Part shown: positions 46,375-54,048 of the stretch, in pieces
Numbering within the stretch: position 1 is the stretch's first letter
Layout of the letters: each line of letters opens with the position of its first letter
Made by a program: the position numbers and the translations under genes
Notes under the pieces: model-generated
Seen by the model: only the letters and a program-made list of their open reading frames with translations
Database searches by the model: none
Told to the model about the DNA's origin: nothing
Source of the DNA: Bacteroides intestinalis
Lineage (GTDB): Bacteria; Bacteroidota; Bacteroidia; Bacteroidales; Bacteroidaceae
Length of the DNA: 64,000 bases
Assembly (NCBI RefSeq): GCF_902364365.1
Contig: NZ_CABJDN010000001.1
Coordinates: 744,001-808,000, forward strand
Direction: 5' to 3'

Positions 46375-47422
46375 CATATTATTAGCTTTTCTCTTCGCTG
46401 CATGCACTTCTGTGCCCGATGAGAGAATGATGTCCTACGTTAATTTTCCCGAAACCAGAGAATTGACAGCCCGTACTTTGTCATTGGATACAGCTTTGTT
46501 TCGCTATCCTTATAGAGTACGTGTACAGGATAGCAAGGCTATAGTGTTTGATTTGCATGGGACAGATTATTTCTTTCATGCCTTTCACTATCCCGACTTT
46601 CATTATTTGTCCTCTTTCGGCAAGCGGGGCGATGCTCCCGAAGAGATGCTTTCAGCCGAAAATCTTCGATGGAATGGGAACTTTTTGTGGACACTTGATT
46701 CCAATAAGTCTGAATTAACCCGGTTAGGTTTTGCTTCATCCGGCAACTCATTGCTTCGGTTGGAAGCCGTGAGTCTGGATGAAGAACTACTTCGGGCACT
46801 GGACTTTGTGCAATACGATGATTCCACCTTTATTATTCCTGATTATTCCGGTGACAGTCGCTTCTGTTTGGTAAGTCGGCAGGGTAAGTTACTCCGTAAA
46901 ATAGGGACTATTCCCACTACCAATGAGGACGCTTTGAAGAGTGCCCGTCCTGCTTTAGCGCAGGCATGGCGGAGTTTCATTGATTACAATCCTCGTAATG
47001 GGATACTTGTGGCGGCTACTCAACTGGGAGAAGTGCTTGAAATCTATAATTTGAAAGACAGTACGCATCTAGCATGTATTGGTCCTAATGGCGAACCTGA
47101 GTTTCAGATTTCCCAAGGTTATGGCATACCGACTGGTATTATGGGGTTCAGTGATATACAAGTGACAGATAATGCTATTTATGTTGTCTTTCAAGGACAT
47201 GCATTTAAGGATATTATGCAGAAAGCGCAGCAAGGCATTAACTTACCGAATGGTGGACAAAATATTTATGTATTCAGCTTGGAAGGTAAGCCGCTTCGGA
47301 AGTACGTGTTGGATCACTATATTCACGGGATTTCAGTAGATGAGCAGAAGGGCATTATAATAGCTACGGATGTGAATAAGGATGAATCAATAATAGAATA
47401 TCGTTTTCATCCTGCAGCATAA
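46358..47422 (+). CDS. 6-bladed beta-propeller (TolB-like) lipoprotein 1
   Basis: A 354-residue lipoprotein (Cys16 in FAAC) predicted to fold as a six-bladed propeller of the TolB-like 6-blade type. The motif SFGKRGDAPEE (about 90-100) corresponds to the G-x-G-[AQ]-G/P-x-E block of this lipoprotein family (compare FGTIGQGPIE and LGDRGQGPTE in the other members here), and IHGISVDEQKGIIIATDV is a typical closing blade. Translation begins at a TTG (46358) inside the end of the NVEALA gene; no ATG start giving the signal peptide exists. Its C-terminal end is repeated as a gene fragment at 49103-49279. Confidence 0.75.
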   Translation: MKTSINILLAFLFAACTSVPDERMMSYVNFPETRELTARTLSLDTALFRYPYRVRVQDSKAIVFDLHGTDYFFHAFHYPDFHYLSSFGKRGDAPEEMLSAENLRWNGNFLWTLDSNKSELTRLGFASSGNSLLRLEAVSLDEELLRALDFVQYDDSTFIIPDYSGDSRFCLVSRQGKLLRKIGTIPTTNEDALKSARPALAQAWRSFIDYNPRNGILVAATQLGEVLEIYNLKDSTHLACIGPNGEPEFQISQGYGIPTGIMGFSDIQVTDNAIYVVFQGHAFKDIMQKAQQGINLPNGGQNIYVFSLEGKPLRKYVLDHYIHGISVDEQKGIIIATDVNKDESIIEYRFHPAA

Positions 47423-47734
47423 TTACCAATGCAAAAGAAAAGACTCACTTAGTGAGAAAAAAATATAAACCGGTTTTAGCTGTGACGACAGCATGATGTG
47501 AAATGATCTCAGTGAGATATTCTGTATCTTGCTTCTCTGAAGCACAATATTGGTTTGTGTTTGATATTGATGATTGAACGTATTTTTGATTAAAAAAACA
47601 ATTTTACAATGAAAAATTTTTTGAAATATGCTTTTGTTGCAGCATTTGTAACAGTAGCAGGATATAGTGTTTATTCTTCACAGAAGTCTGATGCTATGTC
47701 TAATTTGATGTTGGCTAATGTGGAAGCATTGGCT
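47249..47734 (+). repeat. Segmental duplication, copy A
   Basis: Comprises the last 58 codons of propeller gene 1, the following intergenic region and the leader part of NVEALA gene 2. Copy B is at 49106-49588. Near-identical from 47249 to about 47500 (same stop codon context, same AAACCGGTTT and hairpin), then less similar through the intergenic region, and again similar in the leader. Total lengths differ by 3 bp. Confidence 0.85.
47479..47518 (+). promoter_or_regulatory. Small hairpin and dyad in intergenic region before NVEALA 2
   Basis: GCTGT (47479-47483) pairs with ACAGC (47488-47492) around GACG, and an imperfect dyad ATCTCA-G-TGAGAT lies at 47506-47518. Copy B retains the first hairpin but has lost the second dyad (ATCTCAGCAGGAT). 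They may be operator or RNA elements for the downstream NVEALA gene. Confidence 0.35.
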
Positions 47735-47860
47735 GGCGGAGAGGGTAGTGGCTCAGATATATACTGTTGTGGTAATTCAGGGGTATGCATGGTTGTTATA
47801 GATAATACTGGTACTAAGCATGATGTTAAAGGAGTCAAATCTACCCTACCATGTCCCTAA
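47609..47860 (+). CDS. NVEALA-family peptide 2
   Basis: An 83-residue peptide with the same N-terminal plan as copies 3 and 4: basic start, hydrophobic segment FVAAFVTVAGYSVY, SQKSDAMSNLMLANVEALA (motif at 37-42), then a Gly-rich and Cys-containing tail of about 40 residues ending TLPCP. The leader is nearly identical to NVEALA 3, while the tail has no evident similarity beyond Cys residues. It lies in the duplicated segment. Exported peptide of unknown function. It is followed after 147 bp by a hairpin and propeller-like lipoprotein gene. Confidence 0.82.
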   Translation: MKNFLKYAFVAAFVTVAGYSVYSSQKSDAMSNLMLANVEALAGGEGSGSDIYCCGNSGVCMVVIDNTGTKHDVKGVKSTLPCP

Positions 47861-47954
47861 TTACTAAGTTGCTACTGTATATATACCTTATTTTATTAGC
47901 GTAAGCTGGTAAAAAATAAGAAAGAATGTATAGTGGCTGTATTGGTGTAAAAAT

Positions 47955-47983
47955 ATTAGGCATACTAAATAGGTATGCCTAAT
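47955..47983 (+). promoter_or_regulatory. 11-bp perfect hairpin ahead of propeller lipoprotein 2
   Basis: ATTAGGCATAC (47955-47965) and GTATGCCTAAT (47973-47983) are exact reverse complements around a 7-nt loop, ending 24 bp before the ATG at 48008. No T-run follows. It could act as an RNA barrier setting the ratio of peptide to lipoprotein, or as an operator. Confidence 0.5.
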
Positions 47984-48007
47984 GAAATATATTTTAAATA
48001 TTAGATT

Positions 48008-49093
48008 GTGATGAAACAAGGTCGGATTTTATTCTTTTTATTTTTGCTATATATATGTTTATTAAACGCCTGCAAAAGTGAAGATACTCATACGGTTTTG
48101 GAATTATTTCCTGAATCTCACCCTTTGTCGGAGAAAAAGGTGTATGATATTAATGAAGATTCTCTTGCTGTAATAGAAGGTTTAGTCTGTGATGGAGAAA
48201 ATTTGATAGTTTATGATTATCATTCAAATAGTAGTTATACTCTTTTTGATGAAAAAACGGGAGAATTTATCGCTCGCTTCGGAACCATTGGGCAAGGACC
48301 TATAGAAATTCCCGTTGGGTGTTATGGTTATTTATTGAAAGGATGTTTCTCTGTTTTTGATGACCAAACTCGGATAGTTATGAAATATAATCTTGACTCT
48401 TTGCGAAATGGAAAAGTGAATGCCGCTCCCAAGCGCTTAACGAAATATGATATTCCAGACGCACAAATATCAAGACTTATAGCAATAAATGACAGTACTT
48501 TTTTCTCTGCTGGAACCTATAGGGATCGTTACCAATATTTGTTGTTTGATAAGAACAGCAAGGTGTTGGATTACGGCGTGGATATTTATAACGTTGCAGA
48601 TAGCACTTTTAATAAATATACTAAATTCCTTTCTAATCAAGGAGACTTGATTATGCATCCAAAAAAGCAGAAGTTTGCTTATTCAATCAATCTCTCTTCC
48701 AACTTGGACTTTTTTGAAATAGGGGATGATAAAATCAAACTGACAAAATCATTGCGGTTGGGAGATCCAATTTCTCAGCCTGTTACAAATACTATTGGAG
48801 GTGGCGGCATGTATTGTAGTGTCGAATTAACAGAAAATAGTCAAATTGGTTATATTAATCTTTGCGCGACTGGTGAGTATGTTTATGCTTTATATTCAGA
48901 TAAAAAAGCGATTAAAAGTACTCGAAAGTCAAATGTAGTGTTGGTTTTTGATTGGAATGGTAATCCAGCTAAAAAATATTTACTAGATACTGATGCCTAT
49001 TATATTGCTGTTGATGAAGTGGAACAAAGTATGTTTGCAGCTGTAAAAAATAGTGAAGGGGGATGGAGTATTCAATGTTATAATCTACAATAG
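48008..49093 (+). CDS. BF3164-like TolB-like 6-bladed propeller lipoprotein 2
   Basis: A 361-residue lipoprotein (Cys22 in LLNAC) with a signal peptide starting at the first of two Met. It carries the family block RFGTIGQGPIEIP (about 93-105), the phrase MKYNLDSLRNGK and repeated blade signatures, resembling the BF3164-type lipoprotein family. It follows NVEALA 2 and is transcribed with it, paralleling the other peptide-propeller pairs. The location (outer membrane or periplasm) is inferred from the lipobox; molecular function is unknown, though propellers usually bind ligands. Confidence 0.75.
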   Translation: MMKQGRILFFLFLLYICLLNACKSEDTHTVLELFPESHPLSEKKVYDINEDSLAVIEGLVCDGENLIVYDYHSNSSYTLFDEKTGEFIARFGTIGQGPIEIPVGCYGYLLKGCFSVFDDQTRIVMKYNLDSLRNGKVNAAPKRLTKYDIPDAQISRLIAINDSTFFSAGTYRDRYQYLLFDKNSKVLDYGVDIYNVADSTFNKYTKFLSNQGDLIMHPKKQKFAYSINLSSNLDFFEIGDDKIKLTKSLRLGDPISQPVTNTIGGGGMYCSVELTENSQIGYINLCATGEYVYALYSDKKAIKSTRKSNVVLVFDWNGNPAKKYLLDTDAYYIAVDEVEQSMFAAVKNSEGGWSIQCYNLQ

Positions 49094-49102
49094 TCGGGTT
49101 AT

Positions 49103-49279
49103 GTAAATGGTGGACAAAATATTTATGTATTCAACTTAGAGGGTAAACCGCTTCGGAAGTACATGTTAGATCACTATATTCATGGAATTTCAGTAGATGA
49201 GCAAAAGGGCATTATAATAGTTACGGATGTGAATAAGGATGAACCGATAATAGAATACCGTTTTCATCCTGCAGCATAA
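49103..49279 (+). pseudogene. C-terminal fragment of propeller lipoprotein 1
   Basis: A 58-codon open segment ending in TAA encodes VNGGQNIYVFNLEGKP...EYRFHPAA, nearly identical to the C-terminus of the lipoprotein at 46358-47422 (only about five substitutions). No upstream start codon is present and the segment begins 10 bp after the stop of the lipoprotein gene 48008-49093. It is therefore a remnant left by the segmental duplication, not an independent gene. Confidence 0.85.
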
Positions 49280-49588
49280 TTACCAATGCAAAAGAAAAGA
49301 CTCACTTAGTGAGAAAAAAATATAAACCGGTTTTAGCTGTGACGACAGCATGATATGAAATGATCTCAGCAGGATATTTTGTATCTTGCTTCTCTGCTGC
49401 ACAATATTATTTTGTGCTTGATATTGATAATTGAATAAGTTTTTATATTAATAGTCTTTAAGATGAAAAAGTTTCTGAAAATAGCTTTTGTTGCAGCATT
49501 TGTAGCAATTGCGGGTTACGGTGTCTATGCTTCACAGAAGTCTGATACTATGTCTGATTTGGCTTTGGCTAATGTGGAGGCATTGGCA
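49106..49588 (+). repeat. Segmental duplication, copy B
   Basis: Counterpart of 47249-47734: gene fragment, intergenic region and leader part of NVEALA gene 3. It retains the AAACCGGTTT and GCTGT hairpin elements. The downstream NVEALA tail differs completely from copy A. Confidence 0.85.
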
Positions 49589-49714
49589 TCATCGGGTGAA
49601 ACGACGAGCTATTATCGTTTATTCCCTTGTTATAGTCATCTTTCACAAAATGAGTGTAAATTGAGTACTGACAATAATAGACCTGTCTGCTATGCATCCT
49701 CTTATTGTCAGTAA
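49463..49714 (+). CDS. NVEALA-family peptide 3
   Basis: An 83-residue peptide: MKKFLKIAFVAAFVAIAGYGVY leader, SQKSDTMSDLALANVEALA (motif about 37-42), then a tail with four Cys (CYSHLSQNEC...CYASSYC). The leader closely matches NVEALA 2 and 4 and the tail does not. It lies in the duplicated segment with copy-A-like upstream DNA. The stop is 1 bp before the ATG of the DUF4221-like gene, so translation is coupled. Function unknown; a secreted Cys-rich peptide is inferred. Confidence 0.82.
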   Translation: MKKFLKIAFVAAFVAIAGYGVYASQKSDTMSDLALANVEALASSGETTSYYRLFPCYSHLSQNECKLSTDNNRPVCYASSYCQ

Positions 49715-49715
49715 A

Positions 49716-50921
49716 ATGAGCTTGAGGAGTCATTTCTTTCTCTTAATTTGTTTTTCCTTTCTTGTTTCCTGCCAGTTTGCAGGAAATAAGAAAGAAATTG
49801 GTTACGGAGAGGAGGTGCAACTTAATGTGAAAGAAATCGTTGTTCCGTCTTCCAATGTCCTCAATTTGAAATCTTACTATTTGTCGTTTGTCTATCAGAC
49901 TGATTCTTTGCAAATGTTGTATGGATATAATTATAAGATTCACGGGCTGGATTGCTTCAACTTAAAGAATATGCAATCATCTCAAATTACATTTTTGGGA
50001 GATGGTAATTCGGCCGTAGTACGTCCGGTGACGGGGGTGTATGTGCAATCACTTGATTCAATTTGGATTTATGACGGTTCGCAACGGGCTCTATTGTTGG
50101 ATCGGCAGGGACAACTTTTAAATGCAGTCAGTTTGCGTGATGGTTTGACGTCCGATGAACAGGTATTGATAGATTGTAATTTTGCAATTTCTACTTCTAA
50201 ATTATATTATGACGAACAGCATAAATCGTTACTTTATGGTATTCAGGATACTTCCACTTCTCCCTATTCTTTTAAGGTACGTGAGGTATTTTTGAACGGC
50301 TCATTTCCTCCGGTGATGTATTTATTGCAATCCTCTGTTTCTGTTTCTGATGTAAGCGGTGGAGATTATGGTAATATGAGCGGGATAAATATTTCATTTA
50401 GCGATGATAATATCCTTTATAACTACCCTGTGGAATCGCATGTGTATGTATTGGATCGTGGAACAAAGCAAACGAAAGTAGTAGATGCGGATAGCCGTTT
50501 TACAAAGAATTTAGCGGGGAAATGTCGATCACGGAGTGATTATTCGCAGTGGATAAGGCATGCAGTAGAAAATCCTCATTTTTATGATATTATGTATCTT
50601 CCTGAAAGAGAGATGTATGTACGTCTGCATTTGGGGGAGCATACTTTTGACGCAACGTTGGATGCAGATGCTCTAATGGATGACCGTAATTTGTATATTA
50701 CTCTTTTTGATAAAGAATTTAATGTAGTAGGTGAATGTAGTTTAGCTACTCATCGGTATAATTATTATACAGCATGGACTGCTGTGGGGAAAGGGCTTCT
50801 TGTATTTGTAGATAACTTGATGTCTCCTGCAACTAAGACAGATAGGTTGGAAATGGATATCATAGAGATACCTATGAAAACAGAAAACGAAGGTGGATAT
50901 AAACTTGTAAGTTTGAATTAG
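49716..50921 (+). CDS. DUF4221-like lipoprotein
   Basis: A 401-residue lipoprotein (Cys19 in FLVSC) resembling the DUF4221 family of Bacteroidetes, probably a beta-propeller-type fold judged from evenly spaced blade-like motifs (FVYQTDSLQMLYGYN, YVQSLDSIWIYDGSQRALLLD, DRNLYITLFDKEFNVVGE). ATG 49716 was chosen over ATG 49692 because it gives the signal peptide and leaves a normal 1-bp gap after NVEALA 3. It fills the slot occupied by 6-bladed propeller lipoproteins in the other peptide pairs. Function unknown. Confidence 0.72.
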   Translation: MSLRSHFFLLICFSFLVSCQFAGNKKEIGYGEEVQLNVKEIVVPSSNVLNLKSYYLSFVYQTDSLQMLYGYNYKIHGLDCFNLKNMQSSQITFLGDGNSAVVRPVTGVYVQSLDSIWIYDGSQRALLLDRQGQLLNAVSLRDGLTSDEQVLIDCNFAISTSKLYYDEQHKSLLYGIQDTSTSPYSFKVREVFLNGSFPPVMYLLQSSVSVSDVSGGDYGNMSGINISFSDDNILYNYPVESHVYVLDRGTKQTKVVDADSRFTKNLAGKCRSRSDYSQWIRHAVENPHFYDIMYLPEREMYVRLHLGEHTFDATLDADALMDDRNLYITLFDKEFNVVGECSLATHRYNYYTAWTAVGKGLLVFVDNLMSPATKTDRLEMDIIEIPMKTENEGGYKLVSLN

Positions 50922-50965
50922 GGGTTTGATCTTTATCATAGCTGCGGGTGTAAATAAGTACTTTT

Positions 50966-51214
50966 TTGAATTGTTTTTGTGCAGTATTTGCGACAATTGC
51001 TGTTTACGGTGTCTATGCTAATCTAAAGGTAGATGCTATGTCTGATTTGATGCTGGCTAATGTGGAAGCATTAGCTCTTGGTGAGATGAATTCTGGTTAT
51101 CCGAATGAATGCACTAACTGTCTCAATTCGTGTTGTCGTTGCTTTAAAATATACAGAGACATGAGAGAAATATATTTGGGGGAGTGTTTTTTATCTTTGG
51201 TTTGTGCGAAATAA
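50966..51214 (+). CDS. NVEALA-family peptide 4, start codon apparently decayed
   Basis: An 82-residue reading frame whose leader matches the other copies from CAVFATIAVYGVY onward, with DAMSDLMLANVEALA at about 23-37 and a long Cys-rich tail (seven Cys after the motif). The position equivalent to the ATG of copies 2 and 3 reads TAA, and the basic start of the leader is absent. The only in-frame start found is TTG at 50966, giving a shorter hydrophobic segment. It may be translated inefficiently, be a pseudogene, or contain a sequencing or frameshift change. Confidence 0.55.
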   Translation: MNCFCAVFATIAVYGVYANLKVDAMSDLMLANVEALALGEMNSGYPNECTNCLNSCCRCFKIYRDMREIYLGECFLSLVCAK

Positions 51215-51239
51215 TCGTAGTGTATTAATATAATGGCTT

Positions 51240-52238
51240 ATGAAATTAGTGTTATATCTTTTGGTGATTTTATTCTGTGGTGCATGTACCTCAAGGGAAA
51301 AAAACGAGAAGTGGCAGAACCGGAGGGCGAATATCGTTAATGTAAAAGACGATGTGAAAGAAATAGATACGGAAGATGTCCTGATAGGTGCTGTGGCACA
51401 ACCATATATGTGTGGTGAGTATTTGGCTGTCATCGACTATAAATCTTTTGATAAACTCGTGCATATCTTTGATAAGCATACGTTTAAACATATATTGAGT
51501 CTTGGAGACAGAGGTCAAGGACCAACAGAAATAGCCGTTGTCGGATCAATTGCGTGGAATGAGAAAGAACATGATTTATATGTGACTGACAACGGACAAC
51601 GTAAAATCCTTAGGTATAATTTGGATAGCCTTCTCAATGACTCTCTATATGCTCCAACTGTCAAATTGAAATTTGGAAATGTGCCATTTCCTGATGAGTA
51701 TTACTATATCAATGATACATTGTCCTATGGTTCGTTCGTAGAGACTTCCATTTCTTCTTTTAAACAAACCAGTGGAAAATGGAATATGATAACCGGAGAA
51801 GCAGAATTGATAGATTATGTTCATCCTGCAGATAAAAAGAAACGGGTGGCTTTTGCTGTCTCCCCCCAATATAATACATTGATAGAGTGCAACAGACGGT
51901 ATGATTTGATAAGCTTGTACAATCTTAATGGAGAATTACAATGCAATGTGTATGGTCCTAATTGGGATAAAAATGGTGATGGGAAGGCGCATTTTAAAAA
52001 TGCAACTATTTGTGATGATAAGATCGTTGTTTCATACACAGGAGAAGATTGGAATCATAATGATGGGGCGAGGGTACTTCACGTGTTTAATATTGCAGGA
52101 GATTATTTGAAAACATTAGATATTGGACGTAGAATTAATCGCTTATGTTGCGATGAGGAGAATAAGCGAATTATTATGAATTTGGACGATGAATATCAAT
52201 TTGCTTATCTTGATCTTGAAAAATACATTAGTAATTAG
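51240..52238 (+). CDS. BF3164-like TolB-like 6-bladed propeller lipoprotein 3
   Basis: A 332-residue lipoprotein (Cys16 in FCGAC) with the shared block LSLGDRGQGPTEIAV (about 87-101), LRYNLDSLLNDSLYAP, and an open DxEKYISN terminus. It is similar in plan to the lipoprotein at 48008-49093. It follows NVEALA 4 after 25 bp and precedes the DUF1573 gene by 30 bp, linking the peptide array with the downstream operon. Likely a periplasm-facing ligand or peptide binder by analogy with other propellers; this is inference. Confidence 0.75.
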   Translation: MKLVLYLLVILFCGACTSREKNEKWQNRRANIVNVKDDVKEIDTEDVLIGAVAQPYMCGEYLAVIDYKSFDKLVHIFDKHTFKHILSLGDRGQGPTEIAVVGSIAWNEKEHDLYVTDNGQRKILRYNLDSLLNDSLYAPTVKLKFGNVPFPDEYYYINDTLSYGSFVETSISSFKQTSGKWNMITGEAELIDYVHPADKKKRVAFAVSPQYNTLIECNRRYDLISLYNLNGELQCNVYGPNWDKNGDGKAHFKNATICDDKIVVSYTGEDWNHNDGARVLHVFNIAGDYLKTLDIGRRINRLCCDEENKRIIMNLDDEYQFAYLDLEKYISN

Positions 52239-52268
52239 AAAATTAGGATATGGTTAATTTTGATTGGT

Positions 52269-53153
52269 ATGAACTTTAGAAACTTGATAATAGTCTTTAT
52301 TCTCTTTTCTCTATTTTCTTGTGGAGACCGGAAGAAAGAGGATGTAACAGCATTGTTGAAGACATGGAGTGGGAAAGAAATTCTATTTCCCACAAATCCT
52401 GTATTTACAGTACAAGATAAAGATACTATTGACTTTTCAATGTTGGGAAAATACAAAATCCTAACTTATGTGGATTCTATTGGTTGCATAAGTTGTAAAT
52501 TGCAATTGGGGAAATGGAAAACTTTTATGGAAGAAGTGGATAGCTTAGGGATGAATTCTGTGAGGTTTTTATTTTTTTTCTCTCCTGAGAAAAGAAGAGA
52601 TCTTCTGATTACATTAAAATCGGAGAGATTCACTTATCCTATTTGCATTGATAAAGAGAACAGGTTAAATGAATTGAACCATTTTCCTGTATCAGATATG
52701 AACTTCCACACATTTTTATTGGATAAGGACAATAAAGTTCTTGCTATCGGCAATCCTATCCATAATCTTAAAGTGAAAGAACTGTATTTGAAGATTATTC
52801 AAGGAGAGGAAGTGGAACAGAAAGATGAAAGTAAAGTGATAAGAACGAAAGTGGATATAGACAAAACCTCCGCTTCGTTGGGTAGCTTTGACTGGAAAAA
52901 GGAACAAAAGGCGACTTTTGTTTTGAAGAATACAGGTGATAAGCCGTTAGTTGCTGAATACGTCAATACTTCCTGCGGCTGTACTTCGGTGGATTATTCC
53001 AAAGAGCCTGTGCAGCCGGGAAAGGAGATGATATTGGATGTCACTTATAAAGCCGAGCATCCTGAATATTTTGATAAGACAATAACTGTATATTGCAATG
53101 CTGAAACGTCTCCGATAGTTTTGAGAATAACGGGAAATGCAGAACAGCAATAA
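52269..53153 (+). CDS. Thioredoxin-like plus DUF1573 lipoprotein
   Basis: A 294-residue lipoprotein (Cys18 in LFSC). The N-terminal half (about 25-190) has a thioredoxin/AhpC-like fold signature with CISC at 73-76 and a later HTFLLDKDNKVLAIGNPI segment. The C-terminal part (about 205-292) is a DUF1573 immunoglobulin-like domain with the diagnostic TSCGCT (about 240-245). A redox-active CxxC beside Cys-rich peptides hints at a role in disulphide formation or reduction, which is inference. ATG 52269 was chosen over TTG 52260. It overlaps the signal peptidase gene by 17 bp. Confidence 0.78.
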   Translation: MNFRNLIIVFILFSLFSCGDRKKEDVTALLKTWSGKEILFPTNPVFTVQDKDTIDFSMLGKYKILTYVDSIGCISCKLQLGKWKTFMEEVDSLGMNSVRFLFFFSPEKRRDLLITLKSERFTYPICIDKENRLNELNHFPVSDMNFHTFLLDKDNKVLAIGNPIHNLKVKELYLKIIQGEEVEQKDESKVIRTKVDIDKTSASLGSFDWKKEQKATFVLKNTGDKPLVAEYVNTSCGCTSVDYSKEPVQPGKEMILDVTYKAEHPEYFDKTITVYCNAETSPIVLRITGNAEQQ

Positions 53154-54048
53154 TTCTCATACCAAAAGAGGCTTAGGTTGGTATATTGATAAGATCCTTA
53201 ACCTATTCTTAATGCTCTTTGGGGCGGCATTGATCTGGATATTTCTTCAAGTGATATGTATTGCCACATTCAAAATCCCTTCTGATTCTATGGAGCCGTC
53301 TTTGCTTGCAGGAGATAACATCTTGGTGAATAAATGCGTAATGGGAGGACGTTTGTTCAATGTATGGGATGCTTTGGAAGGAAAGGATATACATATATCT
53401 CGTTTGCCGGGATTAGGGAAAATAAAAAGGAATGATGTAATAGTCTTTAATTTCCCCTATTCTAAACAGCGTTGGGATAGTGTTGCCTTTGATGTGATGA
53501 AGTATTATGTAAAGCGTTGTGTTGCATTGCCGGGAGATACATTCGAAATAAAGGATGCACGATATAAGGTGCGAGGAAAGGATACGTCTTTAGGTAATGT
53601 GGAAATGCAAGAAACGTTGATGGGCTTAGCGAAGAGAGGGAAGGCGGAAGAGTTGGGAATTGTAATGAGGGGGTATCCCTATAATTCGGCATTTACTTGG
53701 GACATAGTAAACCTTGGACCTCTTTATATTCCTGCTAAAGGTGATAACTTGAAGATGGATTCTATACATGTTATTCTATATAAGAACATAATAGAATGGG
53801 AACAAAAAAAGAAATTGTTTGTACGTGGAGATACTGTTTCACTGAATGATAGTGTAATACAGACCTACAGCTTTATAGAGAATTATTATTTTGTAGCGGG
53901 GGATAAGGTCATGAACTCTCAAGATTCCCGTTATTGGGGATTATTGCCTGAACCTTTTATTGTGGGAAAAGCTGTCAGAATATGGAAGTCGGTAGATAAT
54001 AGTACAGATAGGATAAGGTGGAACCGGATATTTAAAAAGATAGAGTGA
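53137..54048 (+). CDS. Signal peptidase I (S26)
   Basis: Membrane serine protease of 303 aa that removes leader peptides. A single hydrophobic helix (about 17-42) precedes the catalytic block IPSDSMEPSLLAGD with Ser51; Lys126 lies in YVKRCVALPGD, and a late domain GDNxxNSxDSRxWG (about 255-265) completes the S26 fold. It is not next to a general secretion gene but inside a coupled operon after the NVEALA array, so a dedicated cleavage of those peptides is plausible. An ordinary housekeeping LepB is expected elsewhere in the genome; this could not be checked. Confidence 0.88.
   Translation: MQNSNNSHTKRGLGWYIDKILNLFLMLFGAALIWIFLQVICIATFKIPSDSMEPSLLAGDNILVNKCVMGGRLFNVWDALEGKDIHISRLPGLGKIKRNDVIVFNFPYSKQRWDSVAFDVMKYYVKRCVALPGDTFEIKDARYKVRGKDTSLGNVEMQETLMGLAKRGKAEELGIVMRGYPYNSAFTWDIVNLGPLYIPAKGDNLKMDSIHVILYKNIIEWEQKKKLFVRGDTVSLNDSVIQTYSFIENYYFVAGDKVMNSQDSRYWGLLPEPFIVGKAVRIWKSVDNSTDRIRWNRIFKKIE

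Noticed and set aside
46129..51214. NVEALA genes as class II bacteriocin or lanthipeptide precursors
   Set aside because: No double-glycine leader cut, lanthipeptide synthetase, or ABC peptidase is present. A different peptide type remains possible.
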